Numbered from the stretch's first letter, positions 34,910-45,993 are shown. The stretch is 64,000 nt of DNA from Bin87 sp965220105 (GCA_965220105.1 OZ244811.1:2046001-2110000); one strand, 5' to 3'. The notes: generated by a model from the letters alone, not told the origin. Numbers and translations: made by a program.

Positions 34910-37900
34910 TCATCATCCACGCAACCCAACTGGACGGCAGCCTGACGCTGTGGGGCGAAGACTCCGACCCACCCCCGCCATCCAAACGGCTGTCGGAAGT
35001 CCACCACCCAAGGTGAGCCGGCGCATCACGTCTGGCCGAAGCCATGGGCATTACGCCCGAGGACTCCGCCGGCACCAAGGTGGAAGCCATCATCTGGCTG
35101 CCCAGCCGGGGAAGCAACCCGATACCGTCCGAAGCATTGGCCGGCCCCGCGCTCAAATCGAGGGCCAAACCCCGCATCAAGCCCTGGCGGGTGCCAATCC
35201 TCAGGCTTTCCAGCGGGCAGGCCATCAAACTGCTGCAACGTTGCCAAGACGGCCGTGTCCTGACGCCTGGCATCGTGTTGAGCCCTGACGTGGCGTACTG
35301 GCAGCACGTCATGCTTTTCGCCGCCAATCTGACGGCGCGGCAACAGTTCCTGCCCAACGTGGCGCAAAACGGAGAAAAGACCAAAGCCGTGTGGACACCG
35401 CTCTACATCGGCGACGACGCCAATCGGTTAGCCGAACTCGCCAAGGCGATGCCGGTTGCGGCTCGCGCCATCACCACCACTTCGGCAGACCGGCCGCCAA
35501 CTACCCCGCCGCAGGCCGTCCTGAAAGAGTTCATCGCCAGCCTCGTGAACCACATCATCAGACTGGACGCAACGGAGGGGTCCCCGCTGGTGGACTCCGT
35601 GCATGAAGCTCAGCTACAAGCCCTTACTTCAGCGGACGGCGTTGTCCACGCCACCGCTGCCCAGCTCCAGCAACTGCGCCGGCAGGTTGCGGAATGGCAC
35701 AGGCCCATCGCCATGGGCGCCAACTCCCCCTACCGCCTGTGCCTACGGCTGGAAGAACCACCCGAACCTGACGAGGACCGACCACCGGCCGCCCTCCGTG
35801 AACAGGACTGGTACCTGCGCTATCTGCTCCAATCTCACGACGACCACAGCCTCCTGCTGCCCCTCGAAACGGCGCAAGATCGACAGTCGCCGGACTTCAA
35901 CCCAGCCGAGTTCCTGCTAACTTCGTTGGCCCAGGCCGGCTCCGTTTGCCCGCCCATCGCCGACAGCCTGAACAAGCGAAAACCGGACGGCGCAAAGCTC
36001 GGCGCGGAGCAGGCTCACCAGTTCCTGACTCAGCAGGCGGCCGCGCTGCAGCAGGCTGGCTTCGGCGTCATGCTGCCCTCCTGGTGGACCCGACGGGGAA
36101 CGAAGAACCGTTCCAGCCTCAGGGCCGAAGTCCGTACTCCTCCGATGCAGGGCGGCGCCAACATGACCATGGCGTCCCTCATCGACCTGAACATCCAGGT
36201 CGCCATGGGCGACGAGGTGATCGAGCCCGAGGAACTGCTCGAACTGGCCGACCTCAAGGTACCGCTGGTCCGCTTTCGCGGCCAGCGGGTCGAGATCAAC
36301 GCCGACGAAATTCGCGCCGCCGCCGACTTCTGGCGTGACCGGAACCAGACCACCCTACGGGAAGTCATCCGAATTGGACTGGGCGCCGACCGGCAGGCGG
36401 AAGCCGACAACGTCTCCCTGGCCGCCACGGGCTGGCTCAAGGACTTGCTGGAGTCCCTTCAGCAGAAGGGCAAAATCGAGTTGCTGGACGCGCCGCAGGA
36501 GTTCAACGGAGAACTCCGTCCTTACCAGCAACTGGGCTACTCATGGCTCGATTTCCTTCGCTGGTGGGGGCTGGGCGCCTGCCTGGCAGACGACATGGGC
36601 CTGGGCAAGACGGTACAGACGCTGGCCGCCATTTTGCGGGACCATCAGCAGGGCAACGAGAAGCCCAACCTGCTGGTCTGCCCCACATCCGTGATCAACA
36701 ACTGGCAGCGCGAGGCGGGCAGGTTCACGCCCAGTCTGCCGGTGATGCTGCATCACGGGCCAGGACGCCAACGCGGCGAGCAGTTCGCCCGGCAGGTCGC
36801 CGATCACCAGATCGTCATCACCAGCTACGGCACCATGACGCGGGACCAGGAGCTCCTAGCCTCCGTACACTGGCGGTCCGTCACCCTCGATGAGGCTCAA
36901 AACATCAAAAATCCCGTAACACGCCAGGCCCAGGCGGCCCGGTCGTTGCCCGCCGACTACCGCATTGCCCTCACGGGGACGCCCGTCGAAAACCACGTCG
37001 GCGACCTGTGGGCCATCATGCAGTTCCTGAACCCCGGCCTACTGGGTTCCCAGGCGGAGTTCAAGCGCCGGTACTTCACCCCCATCCAGACCAACCAAGA
37101 CGATGAAGCCGCCGCCAAGCTCCAGCACGCCACCAGCCCGTTCATTCTGCGCCGTTTGAAGACCGACCCGACGATCATCGACGACCTCCCGACAAGCAGG
37201 AGACCAAGCAGTACTGAAACCTCACTCGCGAACAGGTCACCCTCTACGAGGCCGTGCTGCGCGACGTCGAACCCCGGCTGGAAGACGCCGAGGGCATGGC
37301 GCGTCGCGGTTCCATACTCGACACCCTCGTCAAGCTGAAGCAGGTGTGCAATCACCCGCGCCAACTCCTGGGCGACAATTCGACCATCGCCGGCCGTTCC
37401 GGCAAGCTGGCCCGTCTCGAAGAACTGCTGGACGAGATCGTTCCCGTCGGCGACCGCGTCCTGGTATTCAGCCAGTTCGCCGAGATGGGCGCCATCATCC
37501 AGCAGCACGTGCAGGAAACCTACGGCATCGAGACGCCCATGCTCCACGGCGGCGTCTCTCGCAGGAACCGCGACCAGATGGTGGAACGTTTCCAGAACGA
37601 CCCCCACGGCCCGCAGGTGTTCGTCCTGTCGCTGAAGGCCGGCGGCTCGGGCCTGAACCTGCCTCGCGCCAACCACGTCATCCACTACGACCGGTGGTGG
37701 AACCCTGCCGTCGAGAACCAGGCCACCGACCGCGCCTTCCGCATCGGTCAAACCAGGGACGTTCACGTCCACAAGATGATCTGCGCCGGCACCCTTGAAG
37801 ACCGCATCGACCTCATGATTGAGGCCAAGCAGGCGACCGCCGACCAGGTGGTGGGCGCCACGTCGGAACGGTGGCTCACCGAACTGTCGAACACCGAACT

Positions 37901-37940
37901 GCGGGAAGTGCTGGCCCTCAGCGCCACACCCGACGACTGA
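34906..37940 (+). pseudogene. SNF2-family DNA helicase with frameshifts
   Basis: The N-terminus MIIIHATQLDGSLTLWGEDS shifts frame near 35010 into the long piece 35044-37338. This has the helicase C-type N-terminal region, DDMGLGKTVQTLAAILRD, LDEAQNIKNPVTRQAQAARS and LTGTPVENHVGDLWAI. Near 37190 the frame changes again, with a TGA in KQETKQY, and continues from about 37215 to 37940 with VFSQFAEMGAI, SLKAGGSGLNLPRANHVIHY and ENQATDRAFRIGQTRDVHVH. The total matches the roughly 1000-aa bacterial SNF2 (RapA-type) proteins paired with SWIM partners. Three lesions indicate real decay. Confidence 0.85.
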
Positions 37941-37981
37941 ACACGGCGCCAGCTAAACCGACGACAGGAAGGGCATCCGCA

Positions 37982-38833
37982 ATGACCTACTACGACCACG
38001 AATACTCTCATCCCATCGACGTGAAGGGCGACATCAGGGCAGCGTCCCGTCGGGGCGACTTCGGCTCCAACTGGTGGGCCAAGCGTTGGATGCAGACCCT
38101 CGAACAGTTCCGCATCGGCGCACGGCTGAGCCGCGGCCGCTCCTACGCCCGCCGGGGACAGGTCCTTTCGATTGACATCCAGAACGGCGTCGTGGAAGCC
38201 CAGGCGCAGGGCAGCCGCAAACGACCCTACGGCGTAGAGATCAGCGTCCGGACCATCGACACCGCCGACTGGGAGCGGTTGCGCCAGGCGTTGGCCGAAC
38301 AGCCGGTCATCGCCGCCAGCCTTCTGGCCGGCCGGATGCCGGAGAACATCGAGGACACCTTCAAAGCCATCGGGCTGTCGATGTTCCCCGAGACCGTCCG
38401 CGACCTCGAAACTGATTGCTCGTGTCCGGACTGGTCCAACCCCTGCAAGCACATCGCCGCCGTCTACCTGCTGCTGGGCGAGGAGTTCGACCGCGACCCG
38501 TTCCTCATCTTCAGGATGCGTGGCATGGACTGCGAGGACCTGTTGGGCAAGGAGTTCCGCCAGTCGGCCCGGACCATCGAAGGGCCGCCGCTGGCACCTG
38601 AGCCGCTGCCGGAAGACCCTGAGGACTTCTGGGCGAACTCAATGCCAGCGTTGACCGACGCGGACCTCGGGGCGGCGACGGTACCCGACATGCACGCCGC
38701 CCTACCCCAGCAATTGGGACGGTTCCCCTTCTGGCAGGGCGAGTTCGAACTCATCCCAGCCCTACGCAACATCTACGGGAACGCATCCCAGAGGGCCCTG
38801 GACATTTACCTTGGACAAGACCCTGGTGATTAA
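37982..38833 (+). CDS. SWIM zinc-finger protein, partner of the SNF2 helicase
   Basis: This 283-aa protein begins MTYYDHEYSHPIDVKGDIRA. It contains NWWAKRWMQTLEQFRIGARL near residue 20 and the SWIM zinc finger CSCPDWSNPCKHIAAVYLLL (pattern CxCxnCxH) near 143. The SWIM-SNF2 gene pair is widespread in Actinobacteria and Chloroflexota; the SWIM protein is thought to help the helicase bind DNA or protein. The start has a purine-rich AGGAAGGG upstream. The gene is intact although its helicase partner is frameshifted. Confidence 0.88.
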   Translation: MTYYDHEYSHPIDVKGDIRAASRRGDFGSNWWAKRWMQTLEQFRIGARLSRGRSYARRGQVLSIDIQNGVVEAQAQGSRKRPYGVEISVRTIDTADWERLRQALAEQPVIAASLLAGRMPENIEDTFKAIGLSMFPETVRDLETDCSCPDWSNPCKHIAAVYLLLGEEFDRDPFLIFRMRGMDCEDLLGKEFRQSARTIEGPPLAPEPLPEDPEDFWANSMPALTDADLGAATVPDMHAALPQQLGRFPFWQGEFELIPALRNIYGNASQRALDIYLGQDPGD

Positions 38834-38924
38834 CGACAATCAGGAATGTACCTCTGGCGGCGACGCCGAAGCCACCCGTAACCGAGAATTCGACAAAGCC
38901 CTCGAGGTCCTCGAAAGAACCTGA
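38826..38924 (+). CDS. Small ORF overlapping the SWIM gene end
   Basis: A GTG at 38826 inside the SWIM stop region opens a 32-aa acidic frame (NDNQECTSGGDAEATRNREF, then DKALEVLERT) ending in TGA at 38922-38924. The overlap is typical of coupled genes and the composition is protein-like, but it is very short. Confidence 0.35.
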   Translation: MINDNQECTSGGDAEATRNREFDKALEVLERT

Positions 38925-39139
38925 CGTGGGCCAAGTTTTCAGCGCCATACCCGCGAATACCGGCGTCAGAACGCCTGTTATCGCCCTAAACGACAACAGG
39001 CTAGAGGACCACAAATCCTGTAGAACGAGCCCGGGGGCCATTTCCGGCGAAACTGGGGCACTCCGCAGCAGACTTGCCAAGCGGAATACGATTGACCAAC
39101 ACCGACTTCAGCACCACTGACGCCACTTGCCGACGGGCA

Positions 39140-40024
39140 TTAGCCGTCCAGGTCCCCGCCCAGGAAATTCCTCCCGACCGAAAGCGCACTCTCCATCACT
39201 GAGAAACTGCCCGCCGCCGGATCTACCACCAAATCCCCCGGTTCAGTCACCGCTTCAATCAACGCAGCCTGCAGGCCAACCGGCTTCTGATGAGCGTGTC
39301 GCCTCCCACCAGGTAACCTCTCCGACCAATAATCAGGAAGGTCACGCCCTTTCCAAGCCCCATCCACGACATAGGGCGACTTCTGGACCACCAGCAGGTA
39401 CTCAGCACAACGACGCGTCCGGTACCCCATCCCCATCCTTCCCTTATCCCACGTGACCAAATCAACCGTCTCCAGCGGAAACTGCGTGAACCAACCGGTG
39501 CACCCTGAACAGAGGTGGAACTTGTCCGTCCACAGGAAAAGGTGGCCACTCGGACGCAGCACTCTCGCTATCTCACCCAAGAACTGAAGAATGACCGGTT
39601 CAGTCATTTGAACCAATGAGGCCCTGGCCCACCCCCGCGCTTTCGCTTCATTCCCGTACGCCAGCTTATCGAGCACGCCCCTGTACTGCGGGTCGAAGAA
39701 CACCGCCGGAACGGCATCATCGGCCAAGGTGCCCATCAGATCGAGCCCGTCCATCCTGTGCCGGACATTGAGCTCCAGCAGTGGCCTCAAATGCCCGTCA
39801 ACAAGGGACAGCAGATCCTCACCTTGATGAACCGCGCCACTGGGCTTCAAACCATCCAATTCGACCATCTGCGCCACGCGCTGTTGAGAATAAACCAGAA
39901 GCACACGGCCCGTCGCGGCTTCATTGTCAGCAAAATGCTCTCGGACCCTTCGATGCTTCCCATCAAACTGGGCAGGCCGGTGGGTAGACTGTTGTCGACC
40001 GCGAGACTGGGTCGTACTCAACAT
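39140..40024 (-). CDS. Site-specific DNA methyltransferase (N6-adenine or N4-cytosine type)
   Basis: The frame contains VPAVFFDPQYRGVLDKLAYG, where DPQY stands for the catalytic DPPY. Further on are VLRPSGHLFLWTDKFH, HAHQKPVGLQAALIEAVTEP and the AdoMet-binding DLVVDPAAGSFSVMESALS near the C-terminus, the beta-type order. Gln in place of the second Pro is tolerated in related enzymes. The open frame is 294 aa but the conserved part starts at MDGLDLMGTLADD (ATG 39754), so the true start may lie well inside. It is convergent with the SWIM gene and divergent from the next plus-strand gene. Confidence 0.8.
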   Translation of the reverse strand: MLSTTQSRGRQQSTHRPAQFDGKHRRVREHFADNEAATGRVLLVYSQQRVAQMVELDGLKPSGAVHQGEDLLSLVDGHLRPLLELNVRHRMDGLDLMGTLADDAVPAVFFDPQYRGVLDKLAYGNEAKARGWARASLVQMTEPVILQFLGEIARVLRPSGHLFLWTDKFHLCSGCTGWFTQFPLETVDLVTWDKGRMGMGYRTRRCAEYLLVVQKSPYVVDGAWKGRDLPDYWSERLPGGRRHAHQKPVGLQAALIEAVTEPGDLVVDPAAGSFSVMESALSVGRNFLGGDLDG

Positions 40025-40187
40025 CCCCCTGCGGGAAGATCAAGCCACACCCCCGCCGCCGCAACCAGCGGACGGGCAATCTACGCCATCCCCCTGACGG
40101 TCACGGCCGGCGCCGCCGCCACGCCAAACAGAGCGGGTCGTCACGACTATGGGAGAAGACCGCCGCCAGCCACCGAGGAGCGACAAC

Positions 40188-41222
40188 ATGGCGCCGCAAC
40201 GTCCAGTGCCGGCCGACGGCAGCCGGAAGGCCCAACCATCGCTGGACGTCCCTGAGACAGAACTCACCGCAATGCTCGAGCAATACTGCGACCTGCGCCG
40301 CCGCGGCTTCTCCCAGACCGAGATCCAGAGCAAGCTCCAGCTGAAACGGCACCAACCCAGCCTGCTGCTGGCGGGAGCCGCCAGACGGGGAATGTCAGGC
40401 TCACAGGAGAACCAGAGCGAAGCCGTCTCCGAATGGCTGCTTTCGTGTTTCGACGCCGGAATCGAGACCTCCGCCATCCAGCGGATGTCCGCCCTCACGG
40501 AGCGGGGAATAAAACAGCGGCTCAAAAGCGCGCTGGACGCCGCCAGCGGCAACCCGCCGTCCGGCCTCATCACGCCTGTGCCGGACGAGACGCCAGGCCG
40601 CGTGTCATGGCTCGACCCAGGCGGTCGCCTCATGCACCGCCCGTTCGACGGCGCCTTCCCAGGCCACTACATGGCCGAAACGGCGCTGGCGCAGTGCCGC
40701 CAAGTGTTCATCGAGTTGCTCGACCACCCAGAGGGTGCCGCCCGAGACCGCGCCTACACCATGCTGCGCCTCGCCCAGAGCGGACTGCACGCCTTCGACC
40801 GCGAAGCGGGCCAGGAACTCTACGACGCCATGCACGCCGCCGGACTCGATGACGACGCCAAACGGACGGTGGTGTTCAAGCTCCACGACCACCCTTATGT
40901 CCAGCAACTCCTGCTCCAGCGGTGCGGCATCAGCCCCAGGTGGCTCGACGGCAAACGGGCCAGGTTTCTTTCCCGCCGGTCGAGACAGTACGGCCACACG
41001 CCGGCGTTTACCCGTTACGCGGTCGAACTCCTGGGCCACGACCCCGACACGTACTACATGATCGGCGTCGAGCATCGAATACCGGAACCCACGCCCGAGG
41101 CGGGGGCCAAGTGCGTCGACGTCTTGCTGGACGCGGGCTTCGGTCGCGAAGCCGTCGAAACCGCGATGTCGGTGCTGGGGGTGCCTCTGGGCGGGCGGCA
41201 TCCTCCAAAGAGGAGGAACTGA
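40188..41222 (+). CDS. Hypothetical protein with N-terminal helix-turn-helix-like region
   Basis: The ATG at 40188 has GAGGAG seven bases upstream, so I use it instead of 40149. The 344-aa product has a possible helix-turn-helix (CDLRRRGFSQTEIQSKLQLK, about residues 33-53) and a second similar segment (CFDAGIETSAIQRMSALTER). The rest is unassigned, with an alpha-helical body. It may be a regulator or accessory factor of the neighbouring restriction-type genes. No known family is recognised. Confidence 0.65.
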   Translation: MAPQRPVPADGSRKAQPSLDVPETELTAMLEQYCDLRRRGFSQTEIQSKLQLKRHQPSLLLAGAARRGMSGSQENQSEAVSEWLLSCFDAGIETSAIQRMSALTERGIKQRLKSALDAASGNPPSGLITPVPDETPGRVSWLDPGGRLMHRPFDGAFPGHYMAETALAQCRQVFIELLDHPEGAARDRAYTMLRLAQSGLHAFDREAGQELYDAMHAAGLDDDAKRTVVFKLHDHPYVQQLLLQRCGISPRWLDGKRARFLSRRSRQYGHTPAFTRYAVELLGHDPDTYYMIGVEHRIPEPTPEAGAKCVDVLLDAGFGREAVETAMSVLGVPLGGRHPPKRRN

Positions 41223-41415
41223 AACCGAAAACGACCGAAAGCTTTCGGGCATCTCGACGGCTCCAATAATGAATTTCAGGGCATCGCCGGCAATAGCCAT
41301 CACCACCACTTCTCGAACTGGCCAGCCGATAAATACCAAGCCTCATGCTTTCATCCCAATGACCTCCAGTGCGTGCTAAAATCCCGCCCAGATTGACACG
41401 CTGGAGCAGACCAAC

Positions 41416-43229
41416 ATGGTCTTGACACCCCACACGAAATTGCCAAAACCGGTCAACCCCGAAGCGCAACCTATCATCAATTCCCCGTTTTACGCACCGC
41501 AATACCACTGGCCGCTCAACAGCGAAACAAAGGCGTTCGCCCCTGTAGCCGACGGGAGACGCTCAGCTCAGAATATGCCGCCGGTGGCTGGTTCTCGAGG
41601 AACGAGAAGGGCTCGGGCTCAACCCGGCGACATCGGCGTAGCTTGGGAAGAACTAAAACTCGTCAACCAGATTCGCCATGGGGTAGCCGACTGGCGAGAC
41701 GCGGAGTACCCGGGTATTACGGCAACGACCCGAGACCTCATCAACCACTGGGTCGACCGCGAGGAATTTCCGCTCTACTTCGCCCAACTCGACGCTGTCC
41801 TGACCCACATCTTCCTGCGCGAAACTCGCCCAACGGAAATAATTCAAGAACTAGACCGAATAAATCTCAAGTACAGCGACGGCATCGACCGAATGGCACA
41901 CAAGATGGCCACCGCCACCGGTAAAACGCCCGTCATGGCAATGCTCGTGCTCTGGCAAGCAGCCAACCACTACGCTTCCGGCCAAGATGATCACCGCTTC
42001 GTGCGACGCTTCCTGCTGCTGACGCCAGGACTGACGGTCAAGGAGAGACTACAGGACTCCTTGGACCCCCGCCAGCCCAACAATGACTGGAAAGTCTTCA
42101 ACCTCATCCCACCTGGAGATCTGTGGGAGCAGGCACTCACAGGCACCAGCATCAACATCGCTAACTATCACCAACTGGAACCCCGCATCCTAGGTCTCAG
42201 ACCCAGTGACAAGGGCCAACGGTTGATCGACGGCGGCTCTCGCCCCACTACGGCCGAGGAGATGGAAGCCAGCATCGAAACGCCAGCGGAAATGGTCGAG
42301 AGAATTGCCGACGGCAAAACACAGAGGGGCAATATCCTTGTCATCAACGACGAGGGCCACCATTGCCACAGGGGAGACCCCAATAAGAAAAACCAGAGCG
42401 ACACCCAATGGTTTACGGGCATTCGACACATCAGGGACGCCGGCCTGCTGTCGTACGTCACCGACATGTCGGCCACCCCCATCTTCCTGGCCCAGTCCAA
42501 CCCCAAGCCATTCGACTGGGTCGTCAGCGACTACTCGCTCGTTGACGCCATAGAAGCTGGCCTCACCAAGATCCCCAGGGTCCCAACCCGCACGACCACT
42601 GATCAGACCTCGCGATTCCGAGACATCTTCAGCAACACCGACAGCAAGCAGACTTCGGACTTCCGTCCAGAGGACGCCGGTAACAACACACTGTTGAAGG
42701 AAGCCCTCCAAGTCCTGTACCAAGACTACGAGGACCGAAACTCGGAATGGGCAAACCGCAGCGAAGTGCCAGTCATGGCAATCGTCATGAACTCGGTCAA
42801 GAACGCCAACGCCATGTACCGCTTCGTCGCCAGCGGCGTTTCCACGCCATTGTTCGGTAACTACACGGACGCCGTACAAAACGCGATTCGGCACGACCCG
42901 CGCACCATCATCGTACACAGCAAGCTGGAAGACGGCGAAGCAGCCGGCGGAGAAACCGGCCGACACATCCGCGAACTCGCCGCAGCGTACCGCAGGAACC
43001 CCGACTACGGGTTCACCGATAACGACAAACCCGAGGACATCATCCGTCGGGTTGAACACCGTCGGGCGTCCAGGCAGGCCAGGGGAACACGTCCGGTGCG
43101 TCATCTCGGTCAACATGCTAACCGAAGGATGGAACACCAAGACGGTAACTCACCTGTTGGGCTTCCGCAAATTCGGAAGCAGTCTGCTCTGCGAACAGGT
43201 GGCAGGTAGAACCCTGAGGCGTGTCACTA
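41416..43229 (+). pseudogene. Type III-like restriction helicase (Res), frameshifted and cut by IS5
   Basis: The frame encodes DRMAHKMATATGKTPVMAML (Walker A), GNILVINDEGHHCHRGDPNK (DEGH box) and SYVTDMSATPIFLAQSNPKP. After a +1 change near 43051 it continues CVISVNMLTEGWNTKTVTHL and CEQVAGRTLRRV, motifs V and VI. The IS5 at 43230 then removes the rest, including any nuclease domain. The region resembles the BPTD_3080-type restriction endonuclease family. With the methyltransferase at 39.1 kb it may once have formed a restriction-modification pair. Confidence 0.8.
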
Positions 43230-44047
43230 GGTTCTGTTGACATTTCATTATAATGGCCGTATGTCAAACATCAGATTATCACCAGAACAGTGGGCTAGGA
43301 TTCTCGATTTCTTGCGTGGCTGCACCGGCCTGTACGTTGGCCAGGAAGCGGATTGCCGGCGTTTTGTCGAGGCCGTCTTATGGATTAATCGCTCTGGGGC
43401 CCAGTGGCGACTGCTGCCGGCCGAATACGGGAACTGGAACACCGTCTACAAACGATTCGCCCGTTGGACTGACCAAGGGGTCTGGGCACAAATGCATCAA
43501 CATTGCTCCGGCGACCCGGATCTGGAATACCTGATCATCGACAGCACGGTGGTTCGGGCGCACCCTTGCGCGGCAGGAGCTCCCCCAAAAAGGGTGGCCA
43601 GGCTGCCCAGGCCCTGGGCCGGAGCCGCGGCGGGTTCAGCGCCAAGATTCACGTGAGCGTGGACGGCTTGGGCAACCCCTTGCGATTCATCCTGACCGGC
43701 GGGCAACAGCACGACATCACCCAGGCGGAGGGTTTGATCGCCGGTTATGCTGGCGAGCACGTACTGGCCGACCAAGGGTACGATGCCCAGGAGTTTCGCC
43801 GACACATCCTGGAACTGGGCTGGACCTGGGTATGATGCCGGTCATTCCGCCCCGCTCAAACCGCAAGGAACCCGCCGACTATGACCGGCATCTGTACCGG
43901 GAGCGTCATCTGGTCGAATGCTTCATCAACAAGATCAAGCACTATCGCCGGATCTTCTCCCGGTTTGAGAAGCTGGACACCAGATACCTGGGCTTCCTGC
44001 ATTTCACCGCCGCTCTCATCTGGCTACGGTGAAATGTCAACAGAACC
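43230..44047 (+). mobile_element. IS5-family insertion sequence (818 bp), TA target
   Basis: The inverted ends are GGTTCTGTTGACATTTC and GAAATGTCAACAGAACC. TA is present on both sides (43228-43229 and 44048-44049). The element interrupts the Res helicase. The transposase is in three frame segments. Confidence 0.85.
43261..44032 (+). pseudogene. IS5-family transposase, two frame changes
   Basis: Segments 43261-43656, about 43590-43835 and 43832-44032 combine to LSPEQWARILDFLRGCTGLY, YLIIDSTVVRAHPCAAGAPP, GGFSAKIHVSVDGLGNPLRF, VLADQGYDAQEFR and the C-terminal RHLVECFINKIKHYRRIFSR with its catalytic glutamate. The first change is -1 at CCCCCAAAAAGGG (43582-43594), a plausible programmed shift. 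The second, near 43825, looks like a true lesion. Confidence 0.75.
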
Positions 44048-44112
44048 TAGCCTTTTCCCGCTTTGACCGCGGAAACCGTTATATTGCCGGGGCTTTAGAT
44101 CCTCCCTTAATG

Positions 44113-44230
44113 TCATTGCGAGCGCAGCGTGGCAATCTCGTCGGCGTATCGACCAACGCCGTCGACAGCTTGCCCTTCACCGCAAGGTTCCGGTGACCCC
44201 AACGTTCCGATGACCGCAACGTTCCGATAA
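44113..44230. repeat. Dispersed-type repeat and three 17-bp tandem repeats
   Basis: The stretch CATTGCGAGCGCAGCGTGGC (from 44114) resembles a palindromic dispersed repeat seen in many bacteria. Next come three 17-bp units at 44180-44196, 44197-44213 and 44214-44230 sharing AAnGTTCCGnTGA. There is no gene in this roughly 190-bp gap between IS5 and IS630. Confidence 0.55.
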
Positions 44231-44243
44231 TCGAAAGACGCTA

Positions 44244-45451
44244 GTACCGTTACTAGATAGATTTGTAAGAATATAAGAAAGCAGCCATACTTGGGCATGA
44301 GCTTTGTGTGAGGAAGTGCCCAGCCAGGGCTGCCATCAAGTATAAAGTAGAGCTGACCGAGGCCGAACGCTCCCGTCTCAATGAGGTGTCCCAGCGAGGC
44401 AAGGCGTCAGTGCGCACCGTGAAGCGTGCGCTGTCGCTGCTCAAGGCTGACCAGGGGCTTCGGGACCGTGAGCTAGCCGATGTGCTGTTGGTCAACGCGG
44501 CCACGGTCGCCAGAGCGCGGAAGCGGTACGTGGAGGAAGGACTTGAGGCCGCCAGCAATGACCGACCGCGGCCGGGCCAGGAGCGCAAGCTGGACGGCAA
44601 GCAGGAAGCGCACCTGATCGCCTTCGCGTGCAGCGCCGCGCCCGAAGGGCACACGCACTGGACACTCCAGTTGTTGGCCGACCAGGTGGTGGAGTTGGAG
44701 TTTGCCGAGAGCATCTCCCTGGAGACGGTGCGCCAGATGCTCAAAAAAATGAACTCAAGCCGTGGAAGAAGCAAGAGTGGTGTATCCCCAAGGTGAGCGG
44801 GGAGTTCGTGGCGCGGATGGAGGACGTGCTGGACCTGTACCAACCGGCGTACCATCCGGAGCGTCCGGTAGTGTGCTTCGACGAGACCTCCCGGCAATTG
44901 ACCGGAGAGGTGCGTCCGCCCCTGGAGGCTGCCCCGGGACGGGTGGCACGCTATGACACCGAGTACCAGCGTAACGGGACACGGAACCTGTTCATGATCT
45001 GTGAGCCGAGGGGTGGCTGGAGACCTGTGGAGGTGACCGAGCGCCGCACTGCCGTGGACTTCGCGCACCAGATGCGGTGGCTGGTGGACGAGGCCTACCC
45101 TGATGCCGAGGTGGTCAGGCTGGTACTGGACAACCTCAACACCCACCAGCTCGGCGCGCTCTACGAAGCATTTGAGCCATCCGAAGCTCGGCGCATCGCC
45201 CAACGCCTCGAGTTTCATTACACTCCCACCCACGGCAGCTGGCTGAACATGGCTGAGATCGAGTTGAGCGTCTTCAGCAGGGGATGTCTGAACCGCCGTA
45301 TCAGCGATGAGGCGGAGCTGCGGCGAGAGGTTGCGGCGCTCGAAAGCGAGCGCAACGCAGCAAGATTAGCCATCGACTGGCGGTTTACCACCCAAGATGC
45401 TCGCCGTAAGCTCCAACATATCTATCCGACAAGATCAGATTGAAACGGTAC
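44244..45451 (+). mobile_element. IS630-family insertion sequence at CTAG
   Basis: CTAG at 44241-44244 and 45451-45454 marks the target, and the inner ends GTACCGTT and AACGGTAC are inverted repeats. The transposase inside has all catalytic residues, so this is the best-preserved IS630 here. Confidence 0.85.
44308..45443 (+). CDS. IS630-family transposase expressed by -1 frameshifting
   Basis: ORF A (44308-44796) carries the helix-turn-helix (LTEAERSRLNEVSQRGKASV). ORF B, entered by a -1 shift at seven adenines 44743-44749, gives NELKPWKKQEWCIPKVSGEF and then the catalytic core: VVCFDETSRQLTGEV, VLDNLNTHQLGALYEAF and LNMAEIELSVFSR. The same A7 position is used by the copy at 6.8 kb. Conserved placement at a slippery run suggests a programmed shift or transcriptional slippage, not damage. 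Confidence 0.8.
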
Positions 45452-45495
45452 TAGTTATATTGCTGGCGAAGAAGTTTCGCCCGTAGGAGGTATCC

Positions 45496-45897
45496 ATGAC
45501 CGATAACGCGTGGCCGGAGAGCGCCGCATCCGCCGTCGCCGCAATCGAGGCGTTCATGTCTGCCCTGAATGCCCGCGACGACGATGCGCTGTTCGATGTG
45601 CTGCACCTGCCCCACATTCGCATCTCCGGCGCCGGTGTGGCCATCTGGGCTGATCGCGGCGAGCTGAAGGCCACCTATCTGCGGGACTTCTACGCTAGGG
45701 CCGGCCCAGACTGGGACCACACCGTCCTGGACTCCACCGAGATTGTGCACAGCTCGGAGCACAAGGTCCACGTGCTCATTCAGTTCACCCGCTTCAACCG
45801 GGACGGACGGCCCATCGCCACCTACCGCTCCCTGTGGATCATGACCGACGCCGATGGCCGCTGGGGCGCGCAGGCCCGGTCCAGTTTCGCACCCTGA
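45496..45897 (+). CDS. SnoaL/NTF2-like protein
   Basis: This 133-aa protein has AGGAGG seven bases before the ATG. It shows the alpha+beta cone pattern of SnoaL-like proteins: a helical start (AIEAFMSALNARDDDALFDV), then VLIQFTRFNRDGRPIATYRS and a final strand LWIMTDADGRWGAQARSSF. Such proteins are small cytoplasmic enzymes or ligand-binding folds. It opens a plus-strand run of catabolic genes, with the carboxymuconolactone decarboxylase-like gene 96 bp downstream. The substrate is unknown. Confidence 0.75.
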   Translation: MTDNAWPESAASAVAAIEAFMSALNARDDDALFDVLHLPHIRISGAGVAIWADRGELKATYLRDFYARAGPDWDHTVLDSTEIVHSSEHKVHVLIQFTRFNRDGRPIATYRSLWIMTDADGRWGAQARSSFAP

Positions 45898-45993
45898 TTT
45901 GCCCTCGCCCCGACCGGCGGCCGGCCTGAACCGCCGCCGATTGATGATACACTGACGGCGAATAATCGGAACGCACAACCCACGGAGGCAATC

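Noticed and set aside
37200..37220. TGA in the SNF2 gene as a second selenocysteine codon
   Set aside because: It sits beside a frame change, no redox motif is present and SNF2 helicases are not selenoproteins, so ordinary decay is the better explanation.
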